NCBI RefSeq assembly: GCF_037176765.1 | Contig: NC_090021.1 | Span: 144,100,574-144,164,573, forward strand | Reading direction: 5' to 3' | Length of the DNA stretch: 64,000 nucleotides | Source of the DNA: Anolis sagrei | Lineage: Eukaryota; Chordata; Lepidosauria; Squamata; Anolidae | Shown: positions 12,370-21,731 of the stretch, one piece after another | How positions within the stretch are numbered: the first letter of the stretch is position 1 | Layout of the letters: each line of letters begins with the position of its first letter | Program-made: the position numbers and the translations under genes | Notes under the pieces: generated by a model | Told to the model about the DNA's origin: nothing | The model's input: the letters and a program-made list of their open reading frames with translations, nothing else | Databases searched by the model: none

Positions 12370-12880
12370 TAATGACCAATTTCGATAAAATAGTGAAGAG
12401 ATATCACACTGGCAACGAAGATCTGCATAGTTAAAGTAATAGTATTCCCCGTAGTAACCTATGGATGCGAGAGCTAGACCATAAAAGAAGGATGAGAGAA
12501 GGAAAATAGACACTTTTGAACTGTGGTATTGGAGGGAAATTCTGAGAGTGCCTTGGACCACCAGAAGATCAAACCAGTCCATAATTCAGGAAATAATGCC
12601 CGACTGCTCACTGGAGGGAAGGATATTAGAGACAAAGATGAACTATGTTGGCCACATAATGAGAAGACAGGAACACTTGGAGGCGACAATGATGCTTGGG
12701 AAAATGGAAGGAAAAAGGAAGAGGGGCCGACCAAGGGCAAAATGGATGGATTGTATCCTTGAAGTGACTGGCTTGACCTTGAAGGAGCTGGGGGTGGTGA
12801 TGGCTGACAGGGAAATCTGGCGTGGGCTGGTTCAGGAGGTCACAAAGAGTTGGAAGCGACTGAATGAATAAAACAACAAC
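12370..12880 (+). mobile_element. BovB (RTE) LINE, 3' end
   Basis: Plus-strand frames encode [58 protein letters not shown] and DREIWRGLVQEVTKSWKRL, the C-terminus of the BovB reverse-transcriptase protein. It ends in GAATGAATAAAACAACAACA, the usual BovB tail. It is 5'-truncated with some frame breaks. Confidence 0.88.
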
Positions 12881-12884
12881 ACAT

Positions 12885-13920
12885 ACACATTCTGTCTAAA
12901 TCTGAAGGATCCAATAGTTATCCTCACTCATATTAATGGGAAAGCCAGATAGTGAGTGGAGTCAGGACTCACTGTCTGACAATATAGTACCATTATATAT
13001 GGAAATAATAATCACCCAGTCCCCTAAATCAAAACTAAGTTGATGGGGAGTGGAGACAGGACTCACTATCTCACAATATAGTATCACTATATAGGGAATT
13101 AATAATCACCCAGTCCACGAAGTCAAAACCAAGGGACTACCTCTATCAACAAGCTAGAAGCATAGGTTGCGTCTCCCTTCAATAGTCCGATCAGTCAAGC
13201 CAGCTGAAGCATTTTGTTTTGTCTTCAGGAATAATAGTATTAAGAGTCTGACATATTTATTGTTAACATTATTTAATTTATATCACACTTTCCACCAATA
13301 TTGGATTTAAGATGGCTTAAAGCTCATATAATTTTGATGCTTTCCCTTTTGTTTGGAAGTAAATGCCTTATAACTTCCATGGACTATTTCAGCCTACCCA
13401 TGAGAAGTTAAAATTAATGACATCTAATGAGATGTGGGAAGCAATTCTAAGAAAACCAGCTAAGAATTAAGCTCTACAGAACTCAATGTGATTTCCCTGA
13501 GTCAACATGCTGAAGATGGCATTATTTTATGCAGTACCATTAGTCAAAAGTTCGGCCTAGAAAGCATTGTGGCAGAAGGGGTTCCTCTTGCCTCCATGAG
13601 AGTTGACACAGCAATTTCCTTAAATGTAAGCTTTACTGAACTGAATGTATTTACTAATGTCAAGTAAACCTGCATAGCCCCAGGCTTCACTACATTTCAA
13701 AACATACCTTAACAAACACAATGAACACTGAGTTATACTTATTTTTGTATAGCCAAGGTCTTAGTGGCCAGTTCAAGTAACTAGAAATCAGTGGTATTGA
13801 ATTAGTGTTGAAGTCCATAGAGGTCATTTAATTGCCTGTCTGGTCCACCAATACCCTGAAGTAAATTGGGGGGTGGGGGGCAGGGAGATGCAAGGAAAGG
13901 GTATTTTACACATGTAGCCC
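12885..13920. other. No gene recognised
   Basis: Contains a diverged local duplication: the ACTCACTATCTCACAATATA block (13058-13085) repeats that at 12968-12990 about 90 bases away. An old L2-like tail may lie at 13255-13335. Nothing else was seen. Confidence 0.4.
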
Positions 13921-13924
13921 ACTC

Positions 13925-14145
13925 ATTGTGATTGTGTTTGATTTTGTATTGTATTATTTTGTATTGTTTTTTATATTTTATGCTTGTCTCATTCTATTTT
14001 ATTATGATATTGCCATACATTTTTGTTACTGTATTGTAATGGATTTCTGGGCTTGGCCTCATGTATGCCGCCCCGAGTCCCCTTTGCGGAGATGGTGGCG
14101 GGGTATAAATAAAGATTATTAGTATTATTATTATTTCTTCAGACA
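13925..14145 (+). mobile_element. L2-like LINE/SINE 3' end
   Basis: GCCCCGAGTCCCCTTTGCGG hairpin block, then GGGGTATAAATAAAG and an ATT-rich tail. This is the same 3' structure as the other L2-like ends. Confidence 0.7.
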
Positions 14146-14308
14146 TTCCTCCCTCTGCCATTCTACCTGTCGGATATCAGTTAGTGGGAGTCTGCTCCCT
14201 AAATTTGTGGACCCAAGGCCACAAATCAATCAGATCCTATATGAATGAAGAAAAAAAGAGAAAGCCAGCTAGAAATAGTAAACCACTAAAAGAACTACTT
14301 TAATTTTT

Positions 14309-15310
14309 TTATTGTATCATGGTAACTTCAAATGTTGTGAAACAGTTTTCTACAATTTTGAGCTTCTCTTCAGAAAGGAGATTCTCTTGCTTGAGGCTTG
14401 CAATCAGTGCTTCTAGAGATCTGAGTCTGCTCAGTGTTTTCCTCTCTTGTACTTCCAGAAGTTCTATTTTGGAGTGCAGCTTTGCAATTTTTTGCCAGAG
14501 TTGTTCCTGGTCTGTGTCTTGCCTACAGTATGAATGCTCAGTTTGTAACACGTCAGTGCTGCTGCAATCGGTGATGCATACAGACTGTGTAGCCTCTCCG
14601 TTAACAAATTCTTGTTCTGCTGGTAAGAAGGAACCCTCTAACAGCAAGGGAGCACTTGAGCCCTCAGAAGGAACTATAATGGCAATGACAGACTCTTTAT
14701 CTCCGTTGAATTGTTCTAAAGTTTTTGACACAGTGTGAAACAACACCGAGTTCTCGTTCATTTCTTGCACCTCCACTGCACAGCCTGAAAGAAGAGAGTC
14801 CAGTTGATTGGATGAAAGCTCATTCATTGGTATAGTGATGCTATTACATTCCAGGAAGGACTCCAAGTGTTCAAGATGTGCAGCTTGCAAAATGGTGGCT
14901 TTAGAATCCAAGGCAGGTTCCAGACAGGAGCGAAGATCATGAACTGAAGATTGCAAAACTGTGGTTCTACCACTGGCGAGGTTCTCTGCAGAGTTACTGG
15001 TTTCTGGTGAGCAGAAATCAATGGTCTCTGCATCATGCAAATCTGTTGCAATTAGGATAGAACTTCCTTGCACTGTATCCTGTCTAACAGAATTAAATGG
15101 ATCTGTAATGTCCCTTTCCATTTTGATTGTATTCTGAAGTAGCCTTTCTTTTCCTGAAGACATGTTTGAGGTTATACAAGGTGCTTTTCTAGATAGGCTT
15201 TCTTCAGTTATATTATTTCTCTTTGGTGAGCAAGGCTTAGAATATATATTCACCATATTTGTATAGGCACCTTGCATTGCTTCCATTTTTTTCTTGGAAA
15301 GTCCTTTTTC
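14309..15310 (-). CDS. THAP5: THAP5 coding exon 3 (residues 92-424, terminal)
   Basis: The exon begins EKGLSKKK directly after a good pyrimidine-rich acceptor (CTTCTAG|G at 15311/15310) and continues open to TAA at 14311-14309. The middle part is low-conservation, Ser/Thr- and Asn-rich linker; the last 76 residues (EHSY motif plus coiled coil) are strongly conserved with human THAP5. The stop codon overlaps an AATAAA hexamer on the minus strand (14313-14308), which may or may not be used for polyadenylation. Confidence 0.95.
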   Translation of the reverse strand, partial: EKGLSKKKMEAMQGAYTNMVNIYSKPCSPKRNNITEESLSRKAPCITSNMSSGKERLLQNTIKMERDITDPFNSVRQDTVQGSSILIATDLHDAETIDFCSPETSNSAENLASGRTTVLQSSVHDLRSCLEPALDSKATILQAAHLEHLESFLECNSITIPMNELSSNQLDSLLSGCAVEVQEMNENSVLFHTVSKTLEQFNGDKESVIAIIVPSEGSSAPLLLEGSFLPAEQEFVNGEATQSVCITDCSSTDVLQTEHSYCRQDTDQEQLWQKIAKLHSKIELLEVQERKTLSRLRSLEALIASLKQENLLSEEKLKIVENCFTTFEVTMIQ

Positions 15311-18300
15311 CTAGAAGATAGAAATGATTTGATTACAGAAGGCTCCAAGCATAACACATTGCAGAGTGAATCTTTCACCTACTCTATTTTACAGTACAGT
15401 TTTACAAATGCTTTTTGAAAAACAAGCCCTCCTGTGGTCAATAATACTTACTGTGACATGATAGTAATAGGTTTTCTGCTCAAAAGGAATTTAAGTTGTC
15501 CCCATAACAATATTTTCTTCTGTAACAGACACAGTTACACATAGCCCGTGTGATATAGTAGTTAAAAGCAAACGCTTCTTAATTTCCATGGACTATTTCA
15601 AGCCTACCTGCAAGAAGCTAAGATCGATTTTCTATGCCTTGGTTCAGCCATTAATCATTGACTGTGATGAGAAGATTAGGCCTTGGAAGGGCAGCTAAAA
15701 GGGAACTTGGTAAGATCCTGAAGAGTAAAAACATATTATTTGTGCTTCTGTATTTCCAATATCTATGTATGACTGTGAAAGCCAGACAGAAGAAATCTGA
15801 TAGAAAAAAAATCAACTGATTTAAAATGTGCTCTTGAAGGAGAATTCCATGGATATTGTGGACTACTAAATAAATGGGTCTTAGAGCAAATCAAGTCTGT
15901 TCTTTCCCTAGAAGCAAAGATGACTATATCAAGACTGTTGTACTTTGGACAATATCATGAAAAATGTCTACAAAAGACAGTAATACGTGGTAAGGTAGAA
16001 GAACAAATTCCAGAGGGATAACCTTAGTCTAGGAGGCTATAGCCCTGAATAGGGCAACAAATGACAGGTGACTTAGACATCTTATTTCATTCTTGTTTTG
16101 GCTGCATTTGATAACAGATGTAATGGAATAGTAGTTATTTTTTCTGCCACAACTGTGGCAGCAAATTCAACAGCAGTGGAGTCCCGAAGAGAGGTGTGTC
16201 AATTTAAATAAAAGGTTTAGGAAGGCATATGCAGCCAGTGATAACACAGTAAACAGAATTTGAGACAAACTGGACTGGAGTAGATTTAATATTAAATGAC
16301 AAAACAAATTCATAATTAACTTATTCAATCTGCCAGTCTTCAGTTGCCCAATTTTTGTGTATGGCTCTCACAGTGACTATGCAAACTCTTCATAGTGCTT
16401 GTGCTGTTATGTCTTACAAAACATAAGAGTATTATAATAATAAATGAAAAGCTTTACATTTATTTGGCTTTGACATAAAAGTACCACTGTAGAGTCACTT
16501 TGATTTCTCCACAATTCATACAATTCAGTTGAATTATTTCTGGCTACTGAAAAAAATCTCAAGGTTTTTTTTTTTTAAATAAGAAACATCTAAATTTAAT
16601 GTGCCTTTTTATTTATCAAGTGGAAATAAAAGACTACTAATTGCATCTCACTGATCTATGACAATGCAAAATTATGACAATTTCAAAATATTCTTTTTGT
16701 TGCCTGGTGCAAATGTTGGTCCTGTGAAATCCCCTCTTAACTACTGCACTGTTTAAGAAAATAATCTAAGGTGTGAAAAGCTCAATGGGAACAGGCTATT
16801 AGGGCTGCCAAGGAAGCAAAGAAGGCTAAGCAGGCAACTAAGAAGACTGTACCTTCCACAACAAAGGCACCTACAAAGGCTGTGCCAAAGTGAAAAACTG
16901 AAAAGCCTGTGAAAGTTTCTGCTCCTCGCGTTGGTGGGAAACACTAACTTGTGCTGATTTGATTACATCAAAGAAACATTTGACATAAGTTTAAAAAAAA
17001 GAAAGAAAAAGAAGATAATATAACTCAGCTCCTAATCTCTTTCTGTATTTTCTAAATAATTTAGGAAGAGCTCTAATTCTAATGTATCAAATTCAACTAA
17101 CATTCCCACTAGGAAACAATCTTTGTTGTTTCTCATATTTCTAACACTTAATGTATTCTCTTACTTGATTGTCAGATGATGAAAAAATAGTTGGGACGGC
17201 AGTTGTTTTCAAATATCGAATCCCCCATCGCACGTCAAGAGAATCTGGTGTAAAATGATCGCTGCAGAGGACTTGGTGCTTGCTGGGAGTCCAAGAGTCA
17301 CGCTTCATATTCCGTAACCATTTCTCTAACCTTTCCTTATCGTGAAGAGGAAATCTGCTTCAAAAGATTTGTACAAAAAACAGAGCATTGTGTTCAGACA
17401 AAGTATTGTTTGCAACAACAACACTTTATTTATATACCACTCCCCAAGGGGACTCAGAGCGGTTTCCAAGTAACATCATCAATACATACAGAGTAAACAA
17501 CATAAACATAAAATTAACAAAACAATATAAGCATAAAATGGTCACAGTGACACATATATATTAAAGGTAATCCTGCCTGTTCAAGGCAACTTTCCAGCTT
17601 TTATTCAAAAAACTTAAACTTGGGAATGTTGAAATTTAACAACAATTAGGTTTTGGAGAAAATTGTACTTTGGGTAATTGATCAGCCAAAAGCCAAAGAG
17701 CACAAAAATTCTGTAGTGACTAAACCAGGTTAGGACAGATCTGCGCATCTAAGGATGAATTTCCTCAATAGAAGGGAAGGGAACTGCAGAAGAAACAGAT
17801 AAGGGGAAACGATAAGGGGGAAAACGTTTTTCATTTATGGTCCAATGCTCTGGTTCTTATCTTCTGGTTCTTATCTTCTTGGGTTCAGTTCCATAACATT
17901 TATTCTAGAGTTCATATTTGCATAAATCTGTTTACATTGTTTTATAGCTACGTTGTACCTGAATTGTGTTTTTCCTGATCTAGATCAAACTTGGCAAACA
18001 TACATACCCTCCATTATCCAACCGAAAATAATTGAAGAGTTTGAACTAAAAAAATCCCACCCCTTTTGGGCCCAGAGTGGGGGGAAAGAAAAGGAACAAA
18101 GTAGATTGGCTGTGGCTAGGTGAAGTGACCCTCTATCATGTGACTGGGAAACAATGGGAGTGAAGTAGATTAGTTGCTGCTAAGTGCCCTGTGTATGAAG
18201 GGAAGGAAGGGAAAGAAGGAAGGAAGGAAGGAAGGAAGGGGAAGAAAGAAAAAGAAAGGGGAAAAGGGGGAAAGTTATGAGGGGATAGAAGGAAAGAAAG

Positions 18301-21300
18301 ACATGAATGAAAAAGAGAAGAAATAAAAAGAAGGGAAGAGTAAAAAGGGAAGAGAAATGAAACAAGGGGAGGTGTATAAAGGAAAGCAAGGAAATAAAGA
18401 AAACAGGGAGTGAAGGTAAAGGTGTATGAGGGAAAAGGAAGAAAGAAAGACCCACAAGGAGAGGATGACCACTGTTGACAGTGTGTTGCTATGGACACAT
18501 TGTGAGGTAGGCCTTCTCAGAGCTGGACAAGGGAGAAAGGAGGTGGGCAACAGTTCCAACAACACCCAGGCAATTCTGAGTATATTAGTATGTTTGTGTG
18601 TATGGTTTTTTGGGGTTTTTTTACTAGATGCAATAATGAGTGTATGCATAGAACAGCAGATGTTCAAAGATCCAGGACCCTTTCATTCAACACAATTATG
18701 GCACTTCACATACTAAGGGATCCTATACTTCATTGTTTGCTCAAAGGAGCTTCTTGGCTAAGGATGCTAAATGCCCCTCCTCATTCCTCCTGCAAATCCC
18801 TAGTGTTTCATAGGACATGTCATAGTAAAGTGTAATAATAGCACTGCAAATATGTAGTGTGAAAGGGCACCAGTTGAGGAATGTGTTTGTTCCAGTTATC
18901 CCTACTGTAACTTCTAAGGTTTAACTCCTTAGGCAGGGAGGAGAAACACAATTGCCATCAAAATTGCAGTGTCTCATTCTATGTTTGTTTATTCACAGTG
19001 GACAATGAGGATCTGCTGGGGTTTGGTTCCAGGAGGGAACTTTGGCAATCAAGCTCATCACATTGAAAATTTCCCCCCTCTTAGGACACTTCAGTCTCTT
19101 TTTTAAGCATGGAGAGGCATGGAGCTCATCACATGTTCCAGGGCCAAAGAGGTGGAAATGTCCTGAAAGGAGGGAACTCTGAACATAAGCCAGCAATCAT
19201 GTTCAGAACTCCTACCTCTTATCACACTTTACTCCCATCTTTACAACTGAAAGTTTCCCATCCTGTTTCATTGCCCAACCATCAGCAATGGTATTAACCT
19301 AGATCATGAATTTTTGCTGCTGTTAGCCGTTCTGAGTCCCTCCACGGAGGTAGAGGAGAACGGGATATAAAAGTTCTAAATAAATCTATATAAATAAAAA
19401 TGTAATGTTCGTTTGTGGGATTAATATAACTCAAAAACCACTGGACAAATTGACACCAAATTTGGGCACAATACACCTATCAAGCCAAAGAGTGTCCATC
19501 ACCCCTAAAAAGACACACACACAGACAAAAACCCAGCAGAACGGACTTAAAACCCCCCAAAATAAACTATATATACATACACACATACACTCATATACAT
19601 ATACACATGCAGACATACATACAGACACACACATATATACACATACACACACAAATATACATACATATACACATGCACACATACACATACATACATATAT
19701 ATACACAAGCATGCACATATACACTATATATATATATATATATATATATAAACATATAAACACAGAAATAATAAATATACACACACACATGCACACATGC
19801 ATATATACACATCTATCTATCTTTCTATTTGTGTATATGTTTATATATGTGTGTTTACATATATATATGTGTGTGTGTGTGTCTGTATGTATATGAGTGT
19901 ATGTGTATATGTATATATAGTTTATTTTGGGGTTTTTTAAGTCCATTCTGCTGGGGTTTTTTTTTTTTGTGTCTTTTACACAATACACCTGATAGGTGTA
20001 TTGTGTCCAAATTTGGTATCAATTCATCCAGTGGTTTTTGAGTTATGTTAATCCCACAAATGAACATTACATTTTTATTGGGAGGAGAGCAATGTCCAAT
20101 CTTGATAAAATAGTTACGAGTAGAGACATCACACTGGCAAAGAAGATCTGCATAGTTAAAGCAATGGTATTCCCCATAGTCACCTATGGATGTGAGAGCT
20201 GGATCATAGGGAAGGCTGAGCAAAGGAAGATAGATGCTTTTGAACTGTTGTCAGGCCCGCCAGGATTTTGATGGGGGTGGGGGTTGGTTGGGGGGGGGGC
20301 TGAGTCTGAGTGAAAGAGGGTCTACCCTTGCAAACCTTTGTATTGTTACCCCAATACCCCCATGCATATGGGATATATTGAGCATGGTGATCAGATCATG
20401 ACATGAATAAACATAACAGTTTAAATAATGTACCAGTAAGGCCTTCTCGCGGACCACCATCAGAATTTCGGGGGGGGGGGGGCTGAAGCTACATGCCTGA
20501 CTGTGGTGTTGGAGGAAAGTTCTGAGAGTGCCTTGGACCGTGAGAAGATCCAACCAGTCTATACTTAAGGAAATAAAGCCTGACTGCTAAATGAGAGAAG
20601 GATAGTAGAGACAAAGATGAAGTACTTTGGCCACATCATGAGAAGACAGGAAAGCTTAGAGAAGACAAGGGGGAAATGAAAGGCAAAAGGAAGAGGGGCC
20701 GACCAAGGGCAAGATGGATGGATGGCATCCTTGAAGTGACTGGACTGACCTTGAAGGAGCTGGGGGTGGTGACGGCCGACAGGGAGCTCTGGCGTGGGCT
20801 GGTCCATGAGGTCACGAAGAGTCGGAGATGACTGAACGAATGAACAACAAGTGTTTGTGTGTGGGGTTTTTTTTTAAAAAAACTATATAATGATTTATTT
20901 CTGGGAGGAAAGTGTTGATACTCACATTCCTTGATAGCGCTATCATGCATTGTTTATTATGATTTTATGTTCAAAAGTGCACCCAAAGTTGTCTTCTTAT
21001 CCAGTTTATCCTCCAAGCAGCTATGTTTCCTACCTCAAACTGAAACAAACATTGGCCTTCGAGGCAGAGTACAAATTTGCTTCAGTCTGTCCTATCCTAG
21101 TCTGGCCCTTTAGCTATTGTCTACTAACCAGAAAGCATTAACTCAGAGCTGTGGAATCGTAGTGATTGTCCTTTCACAAGGCCCTCTTAACCTTCTCAGG
21201 CCAAGAGGACAGGTGCCTCACCAGACTACAACCCCACCACTGAGGCAAGTTCAAGTGCAGCACAGAGGAGACCCACCCTCCCTCCGTCCTTCCTCCCTCG

Positions 21301-21407
21301 AGGAAAGGGGGCGTGGCCACTCACGGGTAGAAGCTGAGCCTGCGCTGGTCGCGAGCGCTCTGCCCTGCTCGGTTCCTGCAACAGGCGGCCGCGCAGTAGC
21401 GAGGCAT
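14309..21407 (-). CDS. THAP5: THAP5, THAP domain-containing protein 5; complement join of 3 coding exons
   Basis: THAP5 is a nuclear protein with an N-terminal C2CH zinc-binding THAP domain that binds DNA; the human protein has been linked to cell-cycle control and to the protease HTRA2 (family knowledge). Joining 21407-21325, 17354-17165 and 15310-14309 gives 424 codons plus TAA, against 395 residues in human. The THAP domain spans residues 1-90: the C2CH ligands fit C5, C10, C58 and H61, with W40, P82 and the AVPTIF motif at 80-85. Residues 349-352 are EHSY, a match to the [D/E]HxY HCF-1-binding motif. Residues about 360-408 are a leucine-rich heptad-like coiled coil, and the end ([10 protein letters not shown]) is very close to human. 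All introns obey GT-AG and phases match. The gene is head to head with DNAJB9, as in mammals. Identity is near certain from recall of the human sequence; exact UTR ends are unknown. Confidence 0.96.
15640..16025 (+). mobile_element. RTE-like LINE fragment
   Basis: Broken frames read [19 protein letters not shown] and [20 protein letters not shown] and [15 protein letters not shown], equivalent to the FGHIMRR...LGKVEG end of RTE-type reverse-transcriptase proteins. Diverged and in THAP5 intron 2. Confidence 0.55.
16771..17014 (+). pseudogene. RPL24 processed pseudogene, 5'-truncated
   Basis: Read from 16777 the plus strand gives [19 protein letters not shown] then [19 protein letters not shown], an in-frame TGA, and [17 protein letters not shown] plus TAA (16945-16947), the C-terminal part of ribosomal protein L24. 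A second in-frame TGA is at 16774. The copy has no intron, begins within the gene body and ends in an A-rich tail (about 16992-17014), so it is a LINE-mediated retrocopy. It lies inside THAP5 intron 2 on the opposite strand and is not expected to make protein. Confidence 0.9.
17165..17354 (-). CDS. THAP5: THAP5 coding exon 2 (residues 28-91)
   Basis: Translates as [36 protein letters not shown], then [13 protein letters not shown] and [14 protein letters not shown], the second half of the THAP domain. C58 and H61 complete the C2CH site, and W40 and P82 are the conserved THAP residues. The acceptor is GCAG|A at 17355/17354 and the donor CAA|GTAAG at 17165/17164. The exon ends in phase 0. It was found by frame comparison because no ATG begins it. 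Confidence 0.95.
17405..17560 (-). mobile_element. L2-like LINE/SINE 3' tail
   Basis: Minus-orientation tail: CTTTATTTATATACCACTCC, then CCCCAAGGGGACTCAGAGCG, the common hairpin of this tail family. Confidence 0.65.
18197..18460. repeat. Polypurine tract, (GGAA)n-rich
   Basis: Positions 18197-18274 are 78 purines without interruption, including a (GAAG)n core, and purine bias continues to about 18455. The long minus-strand open frames here are low-complexity shadows rich in Phe, Leu, Pro and Ser. Confidence 0.9.
18465..19300. other. No gene recognised
   Basis: Part of THAP5 intron 1 with no identified element or coding potential. Confidence 0.45.
19305..19384 (+). mobile_element. L2-like LINE 3' tail
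   Basis: CTGAGTCCCTCCACGGAGG block followed by GGGATATAAAAGTTCTAAAT. It is cut by the Helitron terminus that begins at 19385. Confidence 0.65.
19385..20079. mobile_element. Helitron 5' ends in head-to-head palindrome around a CA/TG microsatellite
   Basis: The left arm starts A|TCTATATAAATAAAAATG, the 5' terminus shared by all Helitron pieces here, and runs to about 19575. The right arm (about 19915-20079) is its reverse complement, including ACTCAAAAACCACTGGA on one side and TCCAGTGGTTTTTGAGTTAT on the other. The centre is (CATA)n, (TA)n and (TG)n. The long open frames through it are microsatellite translation. Confidence 0.8.
20080..20251 (+). mobile_element. BovB (RTE) LINE, left part
   Basis: Encodes [20 protein letters not shown] and [20 protein letters not shown] and RKIDAFEL. 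It is interrupted at 20251 by a hAT MITE and resumes at 20500. Confidence 0.9.
20252..20499 (-). mobile_element. hAT MITE inserted in BovB
   Basis: Same element as 56390-56668 in opposite orientation. Ends are CAGGCCCGCCAGGATTTTGA and GAAGCTACATGCCTG. It is flanked by ACTGTTGT (20244-20251) and ACTGTGGT (20500-20507), 7 of 8 equal, the hAT duplication length. No coding capacity. Confidence 0.9.
20500..20860 (+). mobile_element. BovB (RTE) LINE, right part and 3' end
   Basis: Continues the BovB frame after the MITE: CTTTGGCCACATCATGAGAA, then GGAAGAGGGGCCGACCAAGG, ending in GAACGAATGAACAACAAG. Several frame breaks; 5'-truncated overall. Confidence 0.88.
20865..21245. other. No gene recognised
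   Basis: Intronic for THAP5, just inside the promoter. No element recognised. Confidence 0.4.
21325..21407 (-). CDS. THAP5: THAP5 coding exon 1 (residues 1-27 plus 2 bases)
   Basis: The exon encodes [15 protein letters not shown] and onward to LSFY, holding the first zinc ligands of the THAP domain. The ATG at 21407-21405 sits in a fair Kozak context (GCC before ATG). The open frame continues upstream for 79 codons, but that stretch lies in the GC-rich promoter and has no THAP homology, so the internal ATG is chosen; it matches the human start. The donor reads CC|GTGAGT at 21325/21324. Confidence 0.95.
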
Positions 21408-21676
21408 GGCGAGCAGGACTCCTCCGCAGCCAGCCAGCCCTTTCCCCTGTCCCTTTCTCCGGCCCCGCCCACTTTCCTTCGCCTCAGCCAATGGCACAAG
21501 CACGCTTCCGCTTCCGGGAGAAGAGACCCCCAATCCCTCTCTCCTTTCTCCGGAAGTGGCGCAGGCGGCGTCACTGCGCGCGGGGCAACAACAGCCTTCC
21601 ACGTGCGCCCCAATCGGCCGCGCCGCGTGACTCCCCGCGGCCAATCAGGGAGCGCTTCGTGGAGCAGCGCCGAGGC

Positions 21677-21685
21677 TATATAAGG
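21677..21685 (+). promoter_or_regulatory. DNAJB9: TATA box of DNAJB9
   Basis: TATATAAGG about 47 bases before the exon 1 donor, preceded by CCAAT at 21641-21645. It predicts transcription starting near 21705-21712, so exon 1 would be only about 20-27 bases long from that start. The start is inferred, not seen. Confidence 0.7.
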
Positions 21686-21706
21686 AGAGCAGAAGAACGT
21701 CGCGGG

Positions 21707-21731
21707 AAGTCGAAGGCAGCGAACGGAGGAG
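21707..21731 (+). other. DNAJB9: DNAJB9 non-coding exon 1 (start inferred)
   Basis: The 3' edge is the donor GAG|GTGAGT at 21731/21732, a perfect consensus just downstream of the TATA box. A non-coding first exon is the known arrangement of mammalian DNAJB9. The 5' edge is placed by distance from the TATA box and could be wrong by several bases. Confidence 0.6.

Larger units (their letters stand above)
15311..17164 (-). other. THAP5: THAP5 intron 2
   Basis: GT-AG intron between coding exons 2 and 3. It contains an RTE-like LINE fragment (about 15640-16020) and a 5'-truncated RPL24 retrocopy (16771-17014), both on the opposite strand to THAP5. Nothing else was recognised in it. Confidence 0.9.
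17355..21324 (-). other. THAP5: THAP5 intron 1
   Basis: GT-AG intron of about 4 kb between coding exons 1 and 2. It carries an L2-like tail (17405), a 78-base pure purine tract (18197), a palindromic Helitron-end pair (19385-20079), and a BovB LINE split by a hAT MITE (20080-20860). No conserved non-repeat block was recognised. Confidence 0.9.

Noticed and set aside
14319-14738. 139-codon plus-strand open frame opposite THAP5 exon 3
   Set aside because: Antisense shadow of the conserved THAP5 coding exon.
18136-18667. Phe/Leu/Ser/Pro-rich minus-strand frames of 91-130 codons
   Set aside because: Translation of the polypurine tract's complement.
19405-19988. 163- and 185-codon open frames rich in His/Thr/Tyr or Cys/Val/Tyr
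   Set aside because: Direct translation of the CA/TG microsatellite.
21488-21505. Candidate ER stress response element CCAAT-N9-CCACG
   Set aside because: Spacing and the CCACG half do not match; only a loosely similar GCACG follows at the wrong distance.
21408-21644. 79-codon in-frame extension upstream of the THAP5 start
   Set aside because: It lies in GC-rich promoter DNA, has no similarity to THAP proteins, and the internal ATG matches the known human start.
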